From a virus, in the IMG/VR virus record IMGVR_UViG_3300042863_002514, positions 1-64,000 of that record: a DNA stretch of 64,000 bases. The stretch is one strand, 5' to 3'. The position numbers and the translations under genes were made by a program. Of this stretch, positions 32,898 through 42,900 are shown one piece after another. The first letter of the stretch is position 1. Every line of letters starts with the position of its first letter. The notes under the pieces were generated by a model. That model was not told the origin of the DNA. It was given only the letters and a program-made list of their open reading frames with translations, and did not search any database.

Positions 32898-33523
32898 TAC
32901 CATTTAAGTGCGCTAACCATCTGACCGCACACAACAGCAAAAGCCATGCTTACATTATGGCTTCGGATGACGCCGGTTTGAGGAATGCTCACAGCTTGGT
33001 CTACCATGTCAACATCCTTGAGAATGCTTTGTGGAATGCCGCTGTTCTCAGTGCCCATGATCAAGCACATGGTTCGACCAAGGCTGTTGGCATCTAGTAG
33101 GCTCTCATTCCAATCAAACTCATAAACATTGGTGCCTCCCTGCTCAACAAAAACAGGATAGAGCCTCTCCTGGTCCACATAACGCCAAAAGGCATCAGGA
33201 TCGATAGTAACCCCATCCTCTAGGAGTCCTTGTACCCGGTCCACTTGGGTGTAATTTTGAGCTCCCACTAGGCCTCTGTTGTCAGTGCGTCGGCGACCAA
33301 ACACATGCACCTTACGAGCCCCAAAAAGGTGACTGCTTCTGATAATGGTGCTAATGTTCAAGTCGCCCAGCACGTTGAGGCACAGAACTTCAAAATTTTT
33401 GAGGCTAGCTTGGGTTACATTCTTGAGCTCTTCAACTGTGAGAGTTTTTAGCTCATCATGCACGTTGAAGCCGTTGTTGCTCTCTGCAATAGCAGCATCA
33501 CGCAGCAGTCGAACGTCAACCAT
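32894..33523 (-). CDS. SpoU/TrmH-family RNA 2'-O-methyltransferase
   Basis: 209 residues. The three SPOUT motifs are present: motif 1 near NVLGDLNISTIIRSSHLFGA (Asn and Arg as in N.GNI.R), motif 2 IMGTENSGIPQSIL, and motif 3 AVSIPQTGVIRSHNVSMAFA with the knot-forming S.NVS.A. Such enzymes methylate a ribose 2'-OH in tRNA or rRNA using SAM. Length and motif spacing match the TrmH/TrmL group. The gene is in a minus-strand run with small unknown genes, and its start overlaps the small gene at 33516-33689 by eight bases. The RNA target is unknown. With IF-1 nearby it suggests phage influence on translation. Confidence 0.85.
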   Translation of the reverse strand: MVDVRLLRDAAIAESNNGFNVHDELKTLTVEELKNVTQASLKNFEVLCLNVLGDLNISTIIRSSHLFGARKVHVFGRRRTDNRGLVGAQNYTQVDRVQGLLEDGVTIDPDAFWRYVDQERLYPVFVEQGGTNVYEFDWNESLLDANSLGRTMCLIMGTENSGIPQSILKDVDMVDQAVSIPQTGVIRSHNVSMAFAVVCGQMVSALKWY

Positions 33524-33689
33524 CGTTTGTGCTCCATATCAAGGCAAAATGGGTAGCAGTTTCTTGACTGTCAAACCAAAAATGAGTGACATAACATCGC
33601 CAGGTATAGCGTGGCAGATTCTGCTGGCACCACTCTATTTGAGCATCCAACTGTTGTCGGTTACTCTGCACAGTGACAGGCTGGGGCAA
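33516..33689 (-). CDS. Possible small protein, about 57 residues
   Basis: An open frame between the genes at 33703 and 33523 encodes a protein-like sequence (LDAQIEWCQQNLPRYTWRCY, then VTHFWFDSQETATHFALIWS). It has no ATG. A TTG at 33689 with GAGAG about ten bases upstream, or a GTG 15 bases further in, could start it. The stop overlaps the TrmH-like start by eight bases, a layout common in coupled phage genes. Composition (Trp, aromatic residues, no stop for 60 codons) supports coding. No family is recognised. Confidence 0.42.
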   Translation of the reverse strand: MPQPVTVQSNRQQLDAQIEWCQQNLPRYTWRCYVTHFWFDSQETATHFALIWSTNDG

Positions 33690-33702
33690 CAGCAGCTTTC
33701 TC

Positions 33703-34062
33703 TCACTTCACAAGTTCCACAAGGTCACTGTAGGCGCTGGCAATCTGACTGAAGCCCGCGTAGTGACCACGCTCATAGCTCTTCCAGTAGAGCAGCTCTG
33801 CTTTGGGATGACCCTTCATGCCATAATACTCTTCGAGATCATCTTGGAAAGGTGCAGCCAACTCGGCACATTGAGCTATGTATAGCTTATAAGCCACCTC
33901 GTGTTCGGGTAGAGCTACCTTCTCATAATGCGTGAGCGCATCAGCATATGCCTGAGCCTCTCCTGCACTGGGATTGGGACCCAGAGTAGGGCGTAGCGGG
34001 TGAACAGGACACGGGTCCTGATTATCATAAGCCCTAGCGGCAATTTTGTCCCACACTGTCAT
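33703..34062 (-). CDS. Hypothetical protein
   Basis: 119 residues (VWDKIAARAYDNQDPCPVHP, then an Ala/Tyr-rich helical body with AYADALTHYEKVALPEHEVA). It ends SQIASAYSDLVELVK. No motif is recognised. It is one of a run of minus-strand small genes and lies two bases before the stop of the membrane protein gene on its upstream side. The sequence appears helical throughout and has no membrane segment. Confidence 0.55.
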   Translation of the reverse strand: MTVWDKIAARAYDNQDPCPVHPLRPTLGPNPSAGEAQAYADALTHYEKVALPEHEVAYKLYIAQCAELAAPFQDDLEEYYGMKGHPKAELLYWKSYERGHYAGFSQIASAYSDLVELVK

Positions 34063-34064
34063 CT

Positions 34065-34220
34065 TCAGTTCCCATCTGCGAGAACGGCACCGATAACGAT
34101 CAGTGCCACTAGAGCGGCAATTCCAAGCCCAATGAATAGGAAAAAGTAGCCTATGATATTAGCTACCATTCCTAGGCCATACACTGCGGCTATCACAGCC
34201 ATAAGCAGAATAAACCACAT
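34065..34220 (-). CDS. Small membrane protein, two transmembrane segments
   Basis: 51 residues from the ATG at 34220, preferred because AAAAAGGATC lies about ten bases upstream; an in-frame ATG at 34277 would add 19 charged residues. The whole protein is hydrophobic: WFILLMAVIAAVYGLGMVAN, then FFLFIGLGIAALVALIVIGA, forming two membrane helices with a short turn and a tail ending ADGN. It could be a small inner-membrane protein that alters host membrane function, or a holin-like protein. Nothing in the sequence decides this. Confidence 0.6.
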   Translation of the reverse strand: MWFILLMAVIAAVYGLGMVANIIGYFFLFIGLGIAALVALIVIGAVLADGN

Positions 34221-34810
34221 TTTTTGCCGATCCTTTTTATCTGAGATCAACATAGCATCTGATATTTTATGATGCAATAGAAGATTTTCATATATTCATG
34301 TTCTGGGTGGTGTTGGAAGAGATCATACTCTCCCCAACGGCTAATTGGGGAGGTAAATTGTCTCAAGTGCCTGGTATGGCGCCGTATAGAGAGCATGATT
34401 TGGATGAATGTTTGGGAAAACCAAAAACTGGCGGTTGCTCGGTACCAGTATGCATTCACTACCTCGAACACAGGGTTCAGCAGCGGCAAACACAACCAAG
34501 GGCATCAGCTACCTTGAATTGCGTCCTGATCGATGAGAATGACCACCTCAGAGCGATCCTTTTTATGCGATGCATCACATCGCAAAGATAATTTTTCAAC
34601 CTACTTTGTCACTTGGTTGTGTATTCCGGGTTCGCACTGGAGAGCATGTGTCAAGACAAACAGCGGTGCTTCCCGGTCCGGCGTATAGGGGCGCCGAGTT
34701 GTTTGCGTTCCTGATGGGTCACCATCCCTTCCGCCCGTGGACACATTACCACGATATCAAAACCTATAATAGTTCGTAGATTATAGGGGAGGTGACGCTA
34801 GTAACAACAC
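34221..34810. other. 590-base region without a clear gene, with several hairpins
   Basis: No frame here has both a good start and recognisable protein features. A minus-strand promoter-like sequence lies at its right end (34780-34807) and would transcribe all of it toward 34220. Hairpins include 34330-34352 (8-base stem CTCCCCAA / TTGGGGAG), 34566-34584 (7-base stem TGCGATG / CATCGCA), 34679-34696 (CGGCG / CGCCG on the minus strand) and 34764-34786 (CTATAAT / ATTATAG). The stretch 34620-34745 is visibly richer in G and C than its surroundings. On the minus strand a 24-codon basic frame starts near 34722 and an 80-codon frame ends at 34247, the latter preceded by an in-frame TGA. These may be decayed or very small genes, or a structured RNA. 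Confidence 0.5.
34780..34807 (-). promoter_or_regulatory. Sigma-70-type promoter candidate
   Basis: TATAAT (34780-34785) is exact, with TTGTTA (34802-34807) 16 bases upstream on the minus strand. It lies just downstream of the gene ending at 34811 and would serve the geneless region and the small genes to 32894. The -10 box is also one arm of an inverted repeat (34764-34786). Confidence 0.5.
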
Positions 34811-35524
34811 TTAGAGGGGTGTTAACACTAAAAATTTTTGGAGGTTCCAATTTTCCACAACCAACTGCTCTCCCAGCTTGTGGACGCTGTAGGGCCCCGC
34901 TAATGCTTTTTCTAGAACTCTGCATTCGCTACTGCCTGATTCACTCAAATCCACCGGGCCTTGGGGCACAACATTTGTCAAGGTGTCTACCTGAAACGTT
35001 TTTCTGTATGCACGTTCAGAGAGAGTTAGTTGCCCATCTGCCCACGATACTTCTTTCAAGCTGCTATGTTTGAAGAACCTTTTGACATTTTGTTCGTCAG
35101 TGTTTTTGGTTTCACGTACATTGCAGTTTACAGTTTTTTTCAAATTTTTCTCAGTCAAGGGCACAATTTTGTCCTTGGGTAAGTTCACAGTAGTAAATTG
35201 CCAATCATCAATATTACATAGTTTTGTTATATCATTTAACAAGGAAATCAAAGCGTTAGGAAAGTCCAGTGTGCGATTGAGTTCAGCAAAGCATACGTAG
35301 TAACCGTCCTTTGTTGGGGCTGGACTTACATCAGTATCCAACACCATGTAAGGCGCTCTCTCAATAAAATTACTTAAATCGTGCGCAGCATCCGCTTCCA
35401 ATGCATAAAATCCCACAACAACAGCTTCATCATCGCCAATTTTGGACTCATATTCATCCACAGTAACAAGCGGAAGTATCAACCCGTCCAAGTCACCTTT
35501 GCGCAGTCCTTCCTTCAGGTTCAT
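34811..35524 (-). CDS. Conserved phage protein of unknown function
   Basis: 237 residues. The N-terminal segment (LKEGLRKGDLDGLILPLVTV, then DEYESKIGDD) and VLDTDVSPAPTKDGYYVCFA resemble a protein found in other T4-like aquatic phages, where I know of no assigned function. The C-terminal third (FFKHSSLKEVSWADGQLTLS, then VENWNLQKFLVLTPL) looks like a small beta domain. The start overlaps the next upstream gene's stop (ATGA), and the two probably form a functional pair. They are in one minus-strand block with phoH. Confidence 0.55.
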   Translation of the reverse strand: MNLKEGLRKGDLDGLILPLVTVDEYESKIGDDEAVVVGFYALEADAAHDLSNFIERAPYMVLDTDVSPAPTKDGYYVCFAELNRTLDFPNALISLLNDITKLCNIDDWQFTTVNLPKDKIVPLTEKNLKKTVNCNVRETKNTDEQNVKRFFKHSSLKEVSWADGQLTLSERAYRKTFQVDTLTNVVPQGPVDLSESGSSECRVLEKALAGPYSVHKLGEQLVVENWNLQKFLVLTPL

Positions 35525-36048
35525 GTATTCATCTCCAACCCAGGTGCCTGACCTTGCGCCATCTGGTCTTCAGCATTGTCCATGTCGGTGTCCTCTACCT
35601 CTTCATCGTAAATGTCTAGCATTTCAGGATCAAGAGTTTCAACAAAGCGGCGTGGTATTTTCATGTGAATAAGCCAAACCTTTTCTTTTTTCATTCGCGG
35701 CTTCTTGGTACCAGGTTCATAGTCATCAGGACTATGGATAGGCACAGGCACCGTTTGAAAAGTTTTTTCATATTGTATTTTGGTGCCATGTTGAGTAAGT
35801 CTCAACCCACCTTCAGGATCAGGCATGTGATGGTATGGGTATTTGAAGGTCACTTCAATCCAGTATTTTTTTACCAATGGGCCATTTACAAGCTCACCTT
35901 TGAACCAATTGTCAAATACATAGAGATTGTTGTTATCAAAGTAATCCTCAATATCCAGCATAACATCCAATAAGTCTTGTTTGGCTGTAAGCTTTTTGAT
36001 TACTTCTTCAGCTTGATCTGAAAAATTTTCGAGAATTTTGTGAACCAT
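35521..36048 (-). CDS. Conserved phage protein of unknown function, paired with 34811 gene
   Basis: 175 residues from the ATG at 36048; an in-frame TTG at 36066 would add six. A helical N-terminus (KILENFSDQAEEVIKKLTAK) is followed by WFKGELVNGPLVKKYWIEVT, then YPYHHMPDPEGGLRLTQHGT and VWLIHMKIPRRFVETLDPEM, patterns I associate with a conserved uncharacterised protein of T4-like aquatic phages. The last 30 residues are acidic, Met/Gln-rich and probably disordered. A CATAAATA octamer lies 27 bases upstream of the ATG. Function is unknown. Confidence 0.58.
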   Translation of the reverse strand: MVHKILENFSDQAEEVIKKLTAKQDLLDVMLDIEDYFDNNNLYVFDNWFKGELVNGPLVKKYWIEVTFKYPYHHMPDPEGGLRLTQHGTKIQYEKTFQTVPVPIHSPDDYEPGTKKPRMKKEKVWLIHMKIPRRFVETLDPEMLDIYDEEVEDTDMDNAEDQMAQGQAPGLEMNT

Positions 36049-36074
36049 AATACTAGAAGTGCCCAATTTTCCAG

Positions 36075-36082
36075 TATTTATG
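36075..36082 (-). promoter_or_regulatory. T4-like late promoter core (CATAAATA)
   Basis: One mismatch to TATAAATA, minus strand, 27 bases before the ATG at 36048 and just downstream of the phoH stop, so it can start the two-gene unit at 34811-36048. Confidence 0.5.
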
Positions 36083-36098
36083 GTTCACAAAAGGTTGT

Positions 36099-36887
36099 TT
36101 AGTTTTCTCCGTACCAGTCCAGTATGGTATTGATTACTGGGTGGCGTTCAACATCTTGTTGTTGAAATTCAACAACAGCCACTCGTTTGTTTGGTTTGTA
36201 TCGTTGTAAGAAATCTGTGAGACCATTTGATGTTCCCCTATCACTTTGTTTCGTATCTCCAGTCACAATCATCTTGCTGTTCTCACCAATTCGGGTCAGC
36301 GCAGAAACCATACTGAGTTTTGTAGTGTTCTGTGCTTCATCGAGGAGAATAATGCTGTTTTTCAATGTTCTGCCTCTTATGAAAGCCATAGGAAGCAGCT
36401 CTATCACATTGTTTTCCAGCATTGTAGCAATTTGTTTGGTTGAATAAAACTCTTCAAAAATCTCCAAGATTGGCCTAGTCCAAGGAGCCATTTTGGCAAA
36501 AATGTCACCAGGCAAAAAGCCAATGTCTTTGTCATCTAAACTGATATTTGGTCGGGTAATCACAATCTTGCTAACACTGCCATTTTTCAAGCATTGGATG
36601 GCATATAGTGTGCCAAGATATGATTTACCAGTACCTGCTGGACCAATGGCAAACACAATGTTTATGTTTGGGTCTTCCAGCTTTTCAATATAAGTTTCTT
36701 GACTGAGGTTTTTGGGAATCAACTCAACTTTTTGTTTGAGATGTTTAGTAAATTGCTCAAGTTCGATGATGTTGTTTCGAACATTTTTGTTGTCAAAAAT
36801 GTTGCGATCTTCTCGAGGATTGGCTCTGTTAGAGCGTTTCAATCTTCTTTGCAAGTGGCGTTCCTCCAGTAGAGAGTTGGGCACCAT
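36099..36887 (-). CDS. phoH: PhoH-like ATPase
   Basis: 262 residues. After a basic N-terminus (RHLQRRLKRSNRANPREDRN) comes the PhoH core: Walker A GPAGTGKS at 82-89, TRPNISLDDKDIGFLPGD, Walker B ILLDEAQNT and a sensor-like VTGDTKQSD. PhoH proteins are RNA-associated ATPases and are very common in aquatic T4-like phages. Their role in infection is unsettled. The start has no visible Shine-Dalgarno; a CTTAAATA octamer ends only three bases before the ATG, and a 13-base palindrome (AAGCGT-G-ACGCTT, 36896-36908) overlaps it. Confidence 0.93.
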   Translation of the reverse strand: MVPNSLLEERHLQRRLKRSNRANPREDRNIFDNKNVRNNIIELEQFTKHLKQKVELIPKNLSQETYIEKLEDPNINIVFAIGPAGTGKSYLGTLYAIQCLKNGSVSKIVITRPNISLDDKDIGFLPGDIFAKMAPWTRPILEIFEEFYSTKQIATMLENNVIELLPMAFIRGRTLKNSIILLDEAQNTTKLSMVSALTRIGENSKMIVTGDTKQSDRGTSNGLTDFLQRYKPNKRVAVVEFQQQDVERHPVINTILDWYGEN

Positions 36888-36890
36888 GAG

Positions 36891-36908
36891 TATTTAAGCG
36901 TGACGCTT
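36891..36908 (-). promoter_or_regulatory. CTTAAATA octamer with overlapping palindrome at phoH
   Basis: CTTAAATA on the minus strand (36891-36898) three bases before the phoH ATG, overlapping the inverted repeat AAGCGT-G-ACGCTT (36896-36908). The repeat could be an operator. Use as a promoter would give a leaderless message. Confidence 0.35.
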
Positions 36909-36952
36909 GATGACTGTTAAATCATGGATCAAAAACACAAATTGTGCCAACC

Positions 36953-36960
36953 CATAAATA
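36953..36960 (+). promoter_or_regulatory. T4-like late promoter core (CATAAATA)
   Basis: CATAAATA on the plus strand, 28 bases before the ATG at 36989 of the giant structural gene. Spacing agrees with the other late-promoter octamers. Confidence 0.5.
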
Positions 36961-36988
36961 TGAAAAAACGCGATTAGTGTGGATATCC

Positions 36989-39900
36989 ATGACCAGCAAC
37001 ATTAGACCAGACAGTATCAACACCAACTATCCTGTGGCCGGTTCTGACAATGAAAGTCAGGGTTTCAGAGACAATTTTGAGGCAATGAGAGTTCAACTTG
37101 CTGTTGCGGCTGCTGAAATCTCCAACCTACAAAATACCACAGTGAGGTTATCTGGACCTGTTCAAAGCAACAAGGTTGTTTTAACAAGCGATCCCAACGG
37201 CACCTTGGTTGTAACAAGATTCCAAAACAGCGATTTAGAAAACAGCATCCAATTCCCTGGGACTGGAGCTATCAGGGTTCCAGTGGGCTTGACGGCGCAA
37301 CGGCCAGCAAGTAACCCACTTGCTCCCTCTACAGGTATGATCAGATTCAATACTGATTATAACAAGTTGGAATATTACAACGGCACAGCTTGGTACCTCT
37401 TGTCAGATGGTAGCCCTGGTCAAATTACACAAAATCAAGGTTTATTGAACGCAGTTGCCTTGGTTATCTACAATTTGCCATTTATTCGGGCGCAAGTTAA
37501 TTCTTGGGTACAAGGCAATTATCCCCTGGGTTATTCTTTAACCCCCTCTCAACTGGAAAAATGCAGCAGAGACTTGACTACTATCCTGTTTGCTGTAATG
37601 AATGACACATTGCTGGGCTCTACTTATAACAGTGTTGCAGCTGGCAACGCTTACTGGAACGGTGTTACAAGTGTTTTAATTTATAATACACCTGCGCAGA
37701 AACAATTGACTGTTGATGCGTTAACTTATGCATTGAGTTTGGTTCAAAAAATCGTTGCTAATATCGCTATTGTACCAGATTATCCAGCTGTTGTACCACC
37801 CAGTCAAGTAATTATACCCAGCTTCAGTGGCGGCGTAGTAGCCTATGCTCCTATTGCCAGCAATATTGCGATTATCAATAATATTATCCTAACTGGACCC
37901 AGCACTGAATATGCCAACTTTGTTCCCACCTCGTTGGGAAATTTCAGCGCACAAACACTGGTATATTTGAACCTTGAATTCTTGAGTCAAGAAGTAGTTG
38001 GCTGGATCAACAACCAATTTCCAGCCCCTTACTTTTACGATCAAAACAAATGTGCTCGTGATGTGCAACTGATTGCCGCGTGTGTTATGAGCGATGTTTT
38101 GAGTGGCATCAATCTCAATAGCTACCTAGCTGGCAACAAATATTATGAGTCTGGGAAAACAGTAATACCTGGACAGGTAGAGGTTACTGTTGCGGCCTTG
38201 AACCATCTAAAAACCCTGATGAACGATGTGGTTACAAACACCTCAGTTGCACCTGTTTACAGTTTGGTGCCCCAAGTATTTGACATCGCCTACACTGATG
38301 GTGGACTTTGGACAAATGACATTGTTGCACGTATTGATCTTATCATCAACATTTTGGAGACAGGTCCACAACCCATTCCTGCACCGTCAGGCGGCCCTGC
38401 TGGTCCTGTTGGTGCAACCGGCCCAACCGGCCCCTTAGGAGGTCCCACCGGCCCAGCCGGACCAGGGGGCACACCTGGTGGACCCACACAAGCTGTTCAA
38501 TTCAATAATGGGGGAACATTTGCTGGATCAGCAGATCTCAAATGGGACGGATCTAAACTCAACGCCAGTAAGCTGGCTGTAGACCAAGTTTTAATTGATA
38601 ATGATGTAATCACCAACAGCTTGGCTACAGGTATTTTGAATTTGAATGCCAAAGGGCAAGTTACTAGCTTGAATATCAACAATCCTGGAAGCGGATACAC
38701 ACTTGTTCCAGCTATTACAATTGATCCACCACCACCTGGTGGCGTGCAAGCTGTTGCAGAAGCTGTTATGGGCGCTGTACCTATCGTTGTGCCCTGGGAT
38801 CGTGGCGCTGGATATACGCCAGGCGACGCCTTGACAGTTCAAGGCGGAGTATTCTCTGCACCCACTTTGTTACAAGTGGAAACAGCTAGAATCAAGAGCA
38901 TACTTGTTGATGCCAACAATGAAGGACGTGGGTATAAGCCCAATGATATTCTCACTGTCAGTGGTGGTGATGGACCAGCATCAGCTACTATTATTATCAC
39001 TAGAGTCAAATTGATTGAACCACAAATAATTGCACAAGGTGTGGGATACATCACAGGTGAGGAAATCACTGTTTTTGGTGGTTCAGGCACACCTGCCACA
39101 TCTATTATCTCAGCTGACCCCATTCAAATATCGGGGAAATATGATACAAACAATTTTGTTACAAATCCAGCAATCAAAACCTATACAGTTCCATTCACTA
39201 TTGATCCATTGGATTATAGTGGCGTTACTGTTACGTTAAATGGCACGATTATCCTAGGGGCTGTATACAGCTTTGCGCCCAACGGCCTGCAAACAGATAT
39301 CACATTCTTGCCAGCCTTTTCTCTGCAAGCTGGCGATGTAATTGGTGTATTTTACAATAGTTTCTCAGGTGACGGGGTTGAAACAAACTTTGATCTCAGC
39401 CGTGCAATTATACCAGCTGACTATTTTGATTTGTATGTGACTCTTGACAACGTGAAACAAACACTGGGTACAAACTACACAGTAAGTCAGCCCGCTAGTG
39501 TGACCAGGCTTACCTTTGTGAACCCTCCTAGTAATGGCTCAGTTATTTCTGTTATTTTGGGCGGACGTGTAACAGACATAACAATCAACAACTCAGGGTC
39601 TTATAGAGAACTGCCCAATATTGTGGCTAACCCCGCTGTTGGTGGCAGTGGCCGTGGCCTACTTACTGAATATCAAACAGCAGCCAAATACAGTGTTACT
39701 GAGAGCACTTGCCAACTCCAAAATCAAGGACCTTACTACACCCTGCCACCTTTGACCAATAACAAAGCCACTGGCGGCAGCGGTTACGGCGTTCAATTCA
39801 ATATGGTGAGTGAGATCAACACTCTTATTATTACTGATCCTGGATACTATAGTTTCCTACCCACATTGCTGAACAACCCTGTAGTTGGTGGAACAGGAAC

Positions 39901-42900
39901 TGGCGCTAGGGTAAATCTCAGCTACGGTCTGATTGCTGCCATAGTCAACAGCAGTGGTAGTGGATACACAAATACACCCAAAGCAATTGTGCAACCAAGC
40001 CCGTCTGGTAATACGGCTCGTGTAACACCTGTAATGACAGGCGCCAGAGTAAGTGTTGGTGATTTGGTAGTAACTGGCGTTAGCAAAGGTACTGCACCTG
40101 CTGTTACTAACGTAATTTGGGTAACAAAAGATGGTGATGACAACAATGATGGTTTGGCTGAAGACCGGGCAAAAAGAACCGTCAAAGCTGCTGCTGCAAT
40201 CGCAAAACCATTTACAACAATTTTTGTCCGAAGCGGCAACTATTACGAAAACAACCCCATCTATTTGCCTGAGCGAGTGTCAGTTATTGGCGATAACTTG
40301 CGTAGAGTAAATCTCTTTTACAATAATCCTACAAAAGACTTCTTTTGGGTCAACAATGCCTGTTACATTGCAGGCGTGAGTTTCAGAGGTGGTAAGGCGC
40401 CAGGATTTGCTATCACCTATCCTCCTTTGGCAGGCGATCCCGATCTTCCTCCTGGTGTGCCTGGGGGAGCAGGAGTAATCAGCACAAGTCCTTATGTTCA
40501 AAACTGCACATGTTTTAACGAAACTGGCGGTGGGATGAAAGTGGATGGAAACCTTGCCAAAGGTTTGAAGAGTATGGTTTTGGATGGCTTCACTCAATAT
40601 AACCAAGGCGGTCCTGGCATCTACATTACAAACCAAGGTTACGCACAGTTGGTGTCAATCTTCACTATCTGTACTACAATTGGCACATGGGTAGAAAATG
40701 GTGCAACATGCAGCATAAGCAACAGCAATACCAGCTTCGGAGATATTGGTATTTTGGCTGATGGCATAAGTCCCTATCTCTATGGCGGCAGAATCAAAGC
40801 TGGCACGGGACGATTCCGTGTTGATACTATTGACATCAAGAATATTATCCAACGTCCATTTGTGGGCCTTGTGGCTACTGTTGGTCCTGAGTTCAGCTAT
40901 GTGAGCGAAATACAAGTAATTGATCAAGGACAGGGATATACTAGTACACCCCTAGTGCTGTTGGATCCACCAATTGGTTACGCAAGACAGCGTGCTGAAT
41001 TTCAAGCAGTAGTAACAAGTGGAGCTATTACCGCGTTGAATAATATAGAAAAAGGATCTGGTTATACAGGCGGCGCATACGCAACAATTTACGATCCCAG
41101 TGGTACTGGAGCAATTATTGGTGCGGTGATTTACAGTTGCAGAAGCGATATAGCTAGCGGAGTGGCTATTTTGAATGGTGGTCGCGGTTATGCACTTAAC
41201 GACACCATAACAATTAGTGGAGGAACTTTCCCAAATCTGCAAGTGAATACGCCAGTGTTGCTTCAAGTAGCTGCTGTAGGTTTGGGAGGTGCAGTAACAT
41301 CAGTTTTTGTGATTGATGAAGGCGAATACACAGACCTCCCTATAGTTTCTGGTGCGGCTACCACTAGCAGCGGCATAGGAACTGGATTCAGTTGCAGTAT
41401 CAATTTTGGCGTAAACAGTATAAATCTCGCCAGCAGTGGCACAGGTTACACAAGCCCCACTGTTACTATAAGTGGTGGCGGTGGCATCACAGCCAAAGGT
41501 CGTGCAGAGTATGACAACACAACTGGCACAATTCGTGAAGTCACACTCATAAGTCAGGGCGGTGGTTATATAGCTCAACCCATTGTCACTATTGAGGGTG
41601 GTGGAGGATCAGGTAATGGCGACACTGGTGCAACAGCTATTACTGAGGTAACAGCTGGTGTTGTCACAAATATACGGATTACAAATCCAGGATCAAACTT
41701 TGTAATTGACCCCACTGTGCGCTTCTCAGGAGGCGGGGGCGCTGGTGCCAAAGCTGGCCAAATTTGGTATCAAGCTGTTGGTGCTAGCGTAAACAGTGTC
41801 TTTACAACCTCAAACAACACCTATTTCAATGGTGGGCAAGGCTATCAAATAAATGACCTGCTCGAGGTGGTTGGAGGAGAAGGCACGGCGAGAACTCGTG
41901 TCCGAGTAGTTGCTGTCGCATCAAATGGATTTACGTCTGGTATTGTAACAAGAGTTGTTATTGACACAGCTGGCAAATATTCAAAGATGCCTACACTAAA
42001 TGGCGTTGAAACTCAGTATGTTCTCAGTGGAAGTGGCACAGGATGCTTACTTGATCTCAGTATGGGCCTTGCAGCTATTGATCTAGCAAGCGGCGGTAAC
42101 AGTTACAGTGCTGGTCCTCGAGTAAGATTCCAAGGTGGTGATGCTGAAAGCTTCAGCTTTTTGACTGCTAAGGCAGCAGTCAGTCCTATTGACACAGCAA
42201 ATACATTGCTAGCTATCACATATGCTAGAGACTGGGCATATAATCTGATTGATAACAACCCAACCCCACCTGCCGGATATGTTGGCAGTCCTTATCAAGC
42301 TACTGAGCTGCCTGTTGTTGATCCAGCTTTGCCCAACGGATTGGATGCCACAACTGGGGTGACTGCGTTCTTTACAAATACAAGTCAAATAATAAATTAC
42401 GGGACAAGCCTGAGTCCTTACGACAATGCCAGTAGCTTGCTGCTCCTGAACAAAGCCTTCTTACAAGCAGAGGTATTGGCTTATGTGAATTGGCAGTATC
42501 CAGGATTCTTCAACGCATTAGCTGGTGGTAATCCCACAGAGGCAGCTAGACTACAAGCACTATGCAGCAGAGATGTTGGATACATTGTTGATGCTCTCTC
42601 AATTGACTGTTCAACTGGCGGCTTTGTAAGAAGTATACGAGCAGGACAATCTTACTGGAATGGGATAGTCAGTAAGCTTCCAGGACAAGCTGCGGAAACT
42701 ATTGATGCGATCAATTATATCTTGGCATGGGGGTTGAATCTTATCAACAATATATCAACTCCACCAGGTGCGTACCCAGGTGCACCTTTCCAAACAGCAG
42801 TGACCGCAAGTGTCAATCCAGTGCTTACAAATGGAGTGTATGCTGCCTCTAACTTAACAGCAGCAGTGAATGTTATCACCAACTTGATCTCCAACGGCCT

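Noticed and set aside
34298-34591. Plus-strand frame of 97 codons in the geneless region
   Set aside because: It has no ribosome-binding site, an irregular Cys/Arg/His-rich composition and no family resemblance; it overlaps a hairpin and runs against all neighbouring genes.
34620-34760. Possible tRNA gene in the G+C-rich part of the geneless region
   Set aside because: A TTCG-containing segment was examined on both strands, but no five-base T stem, anticodon stem or acceptor pairing could be built around it.
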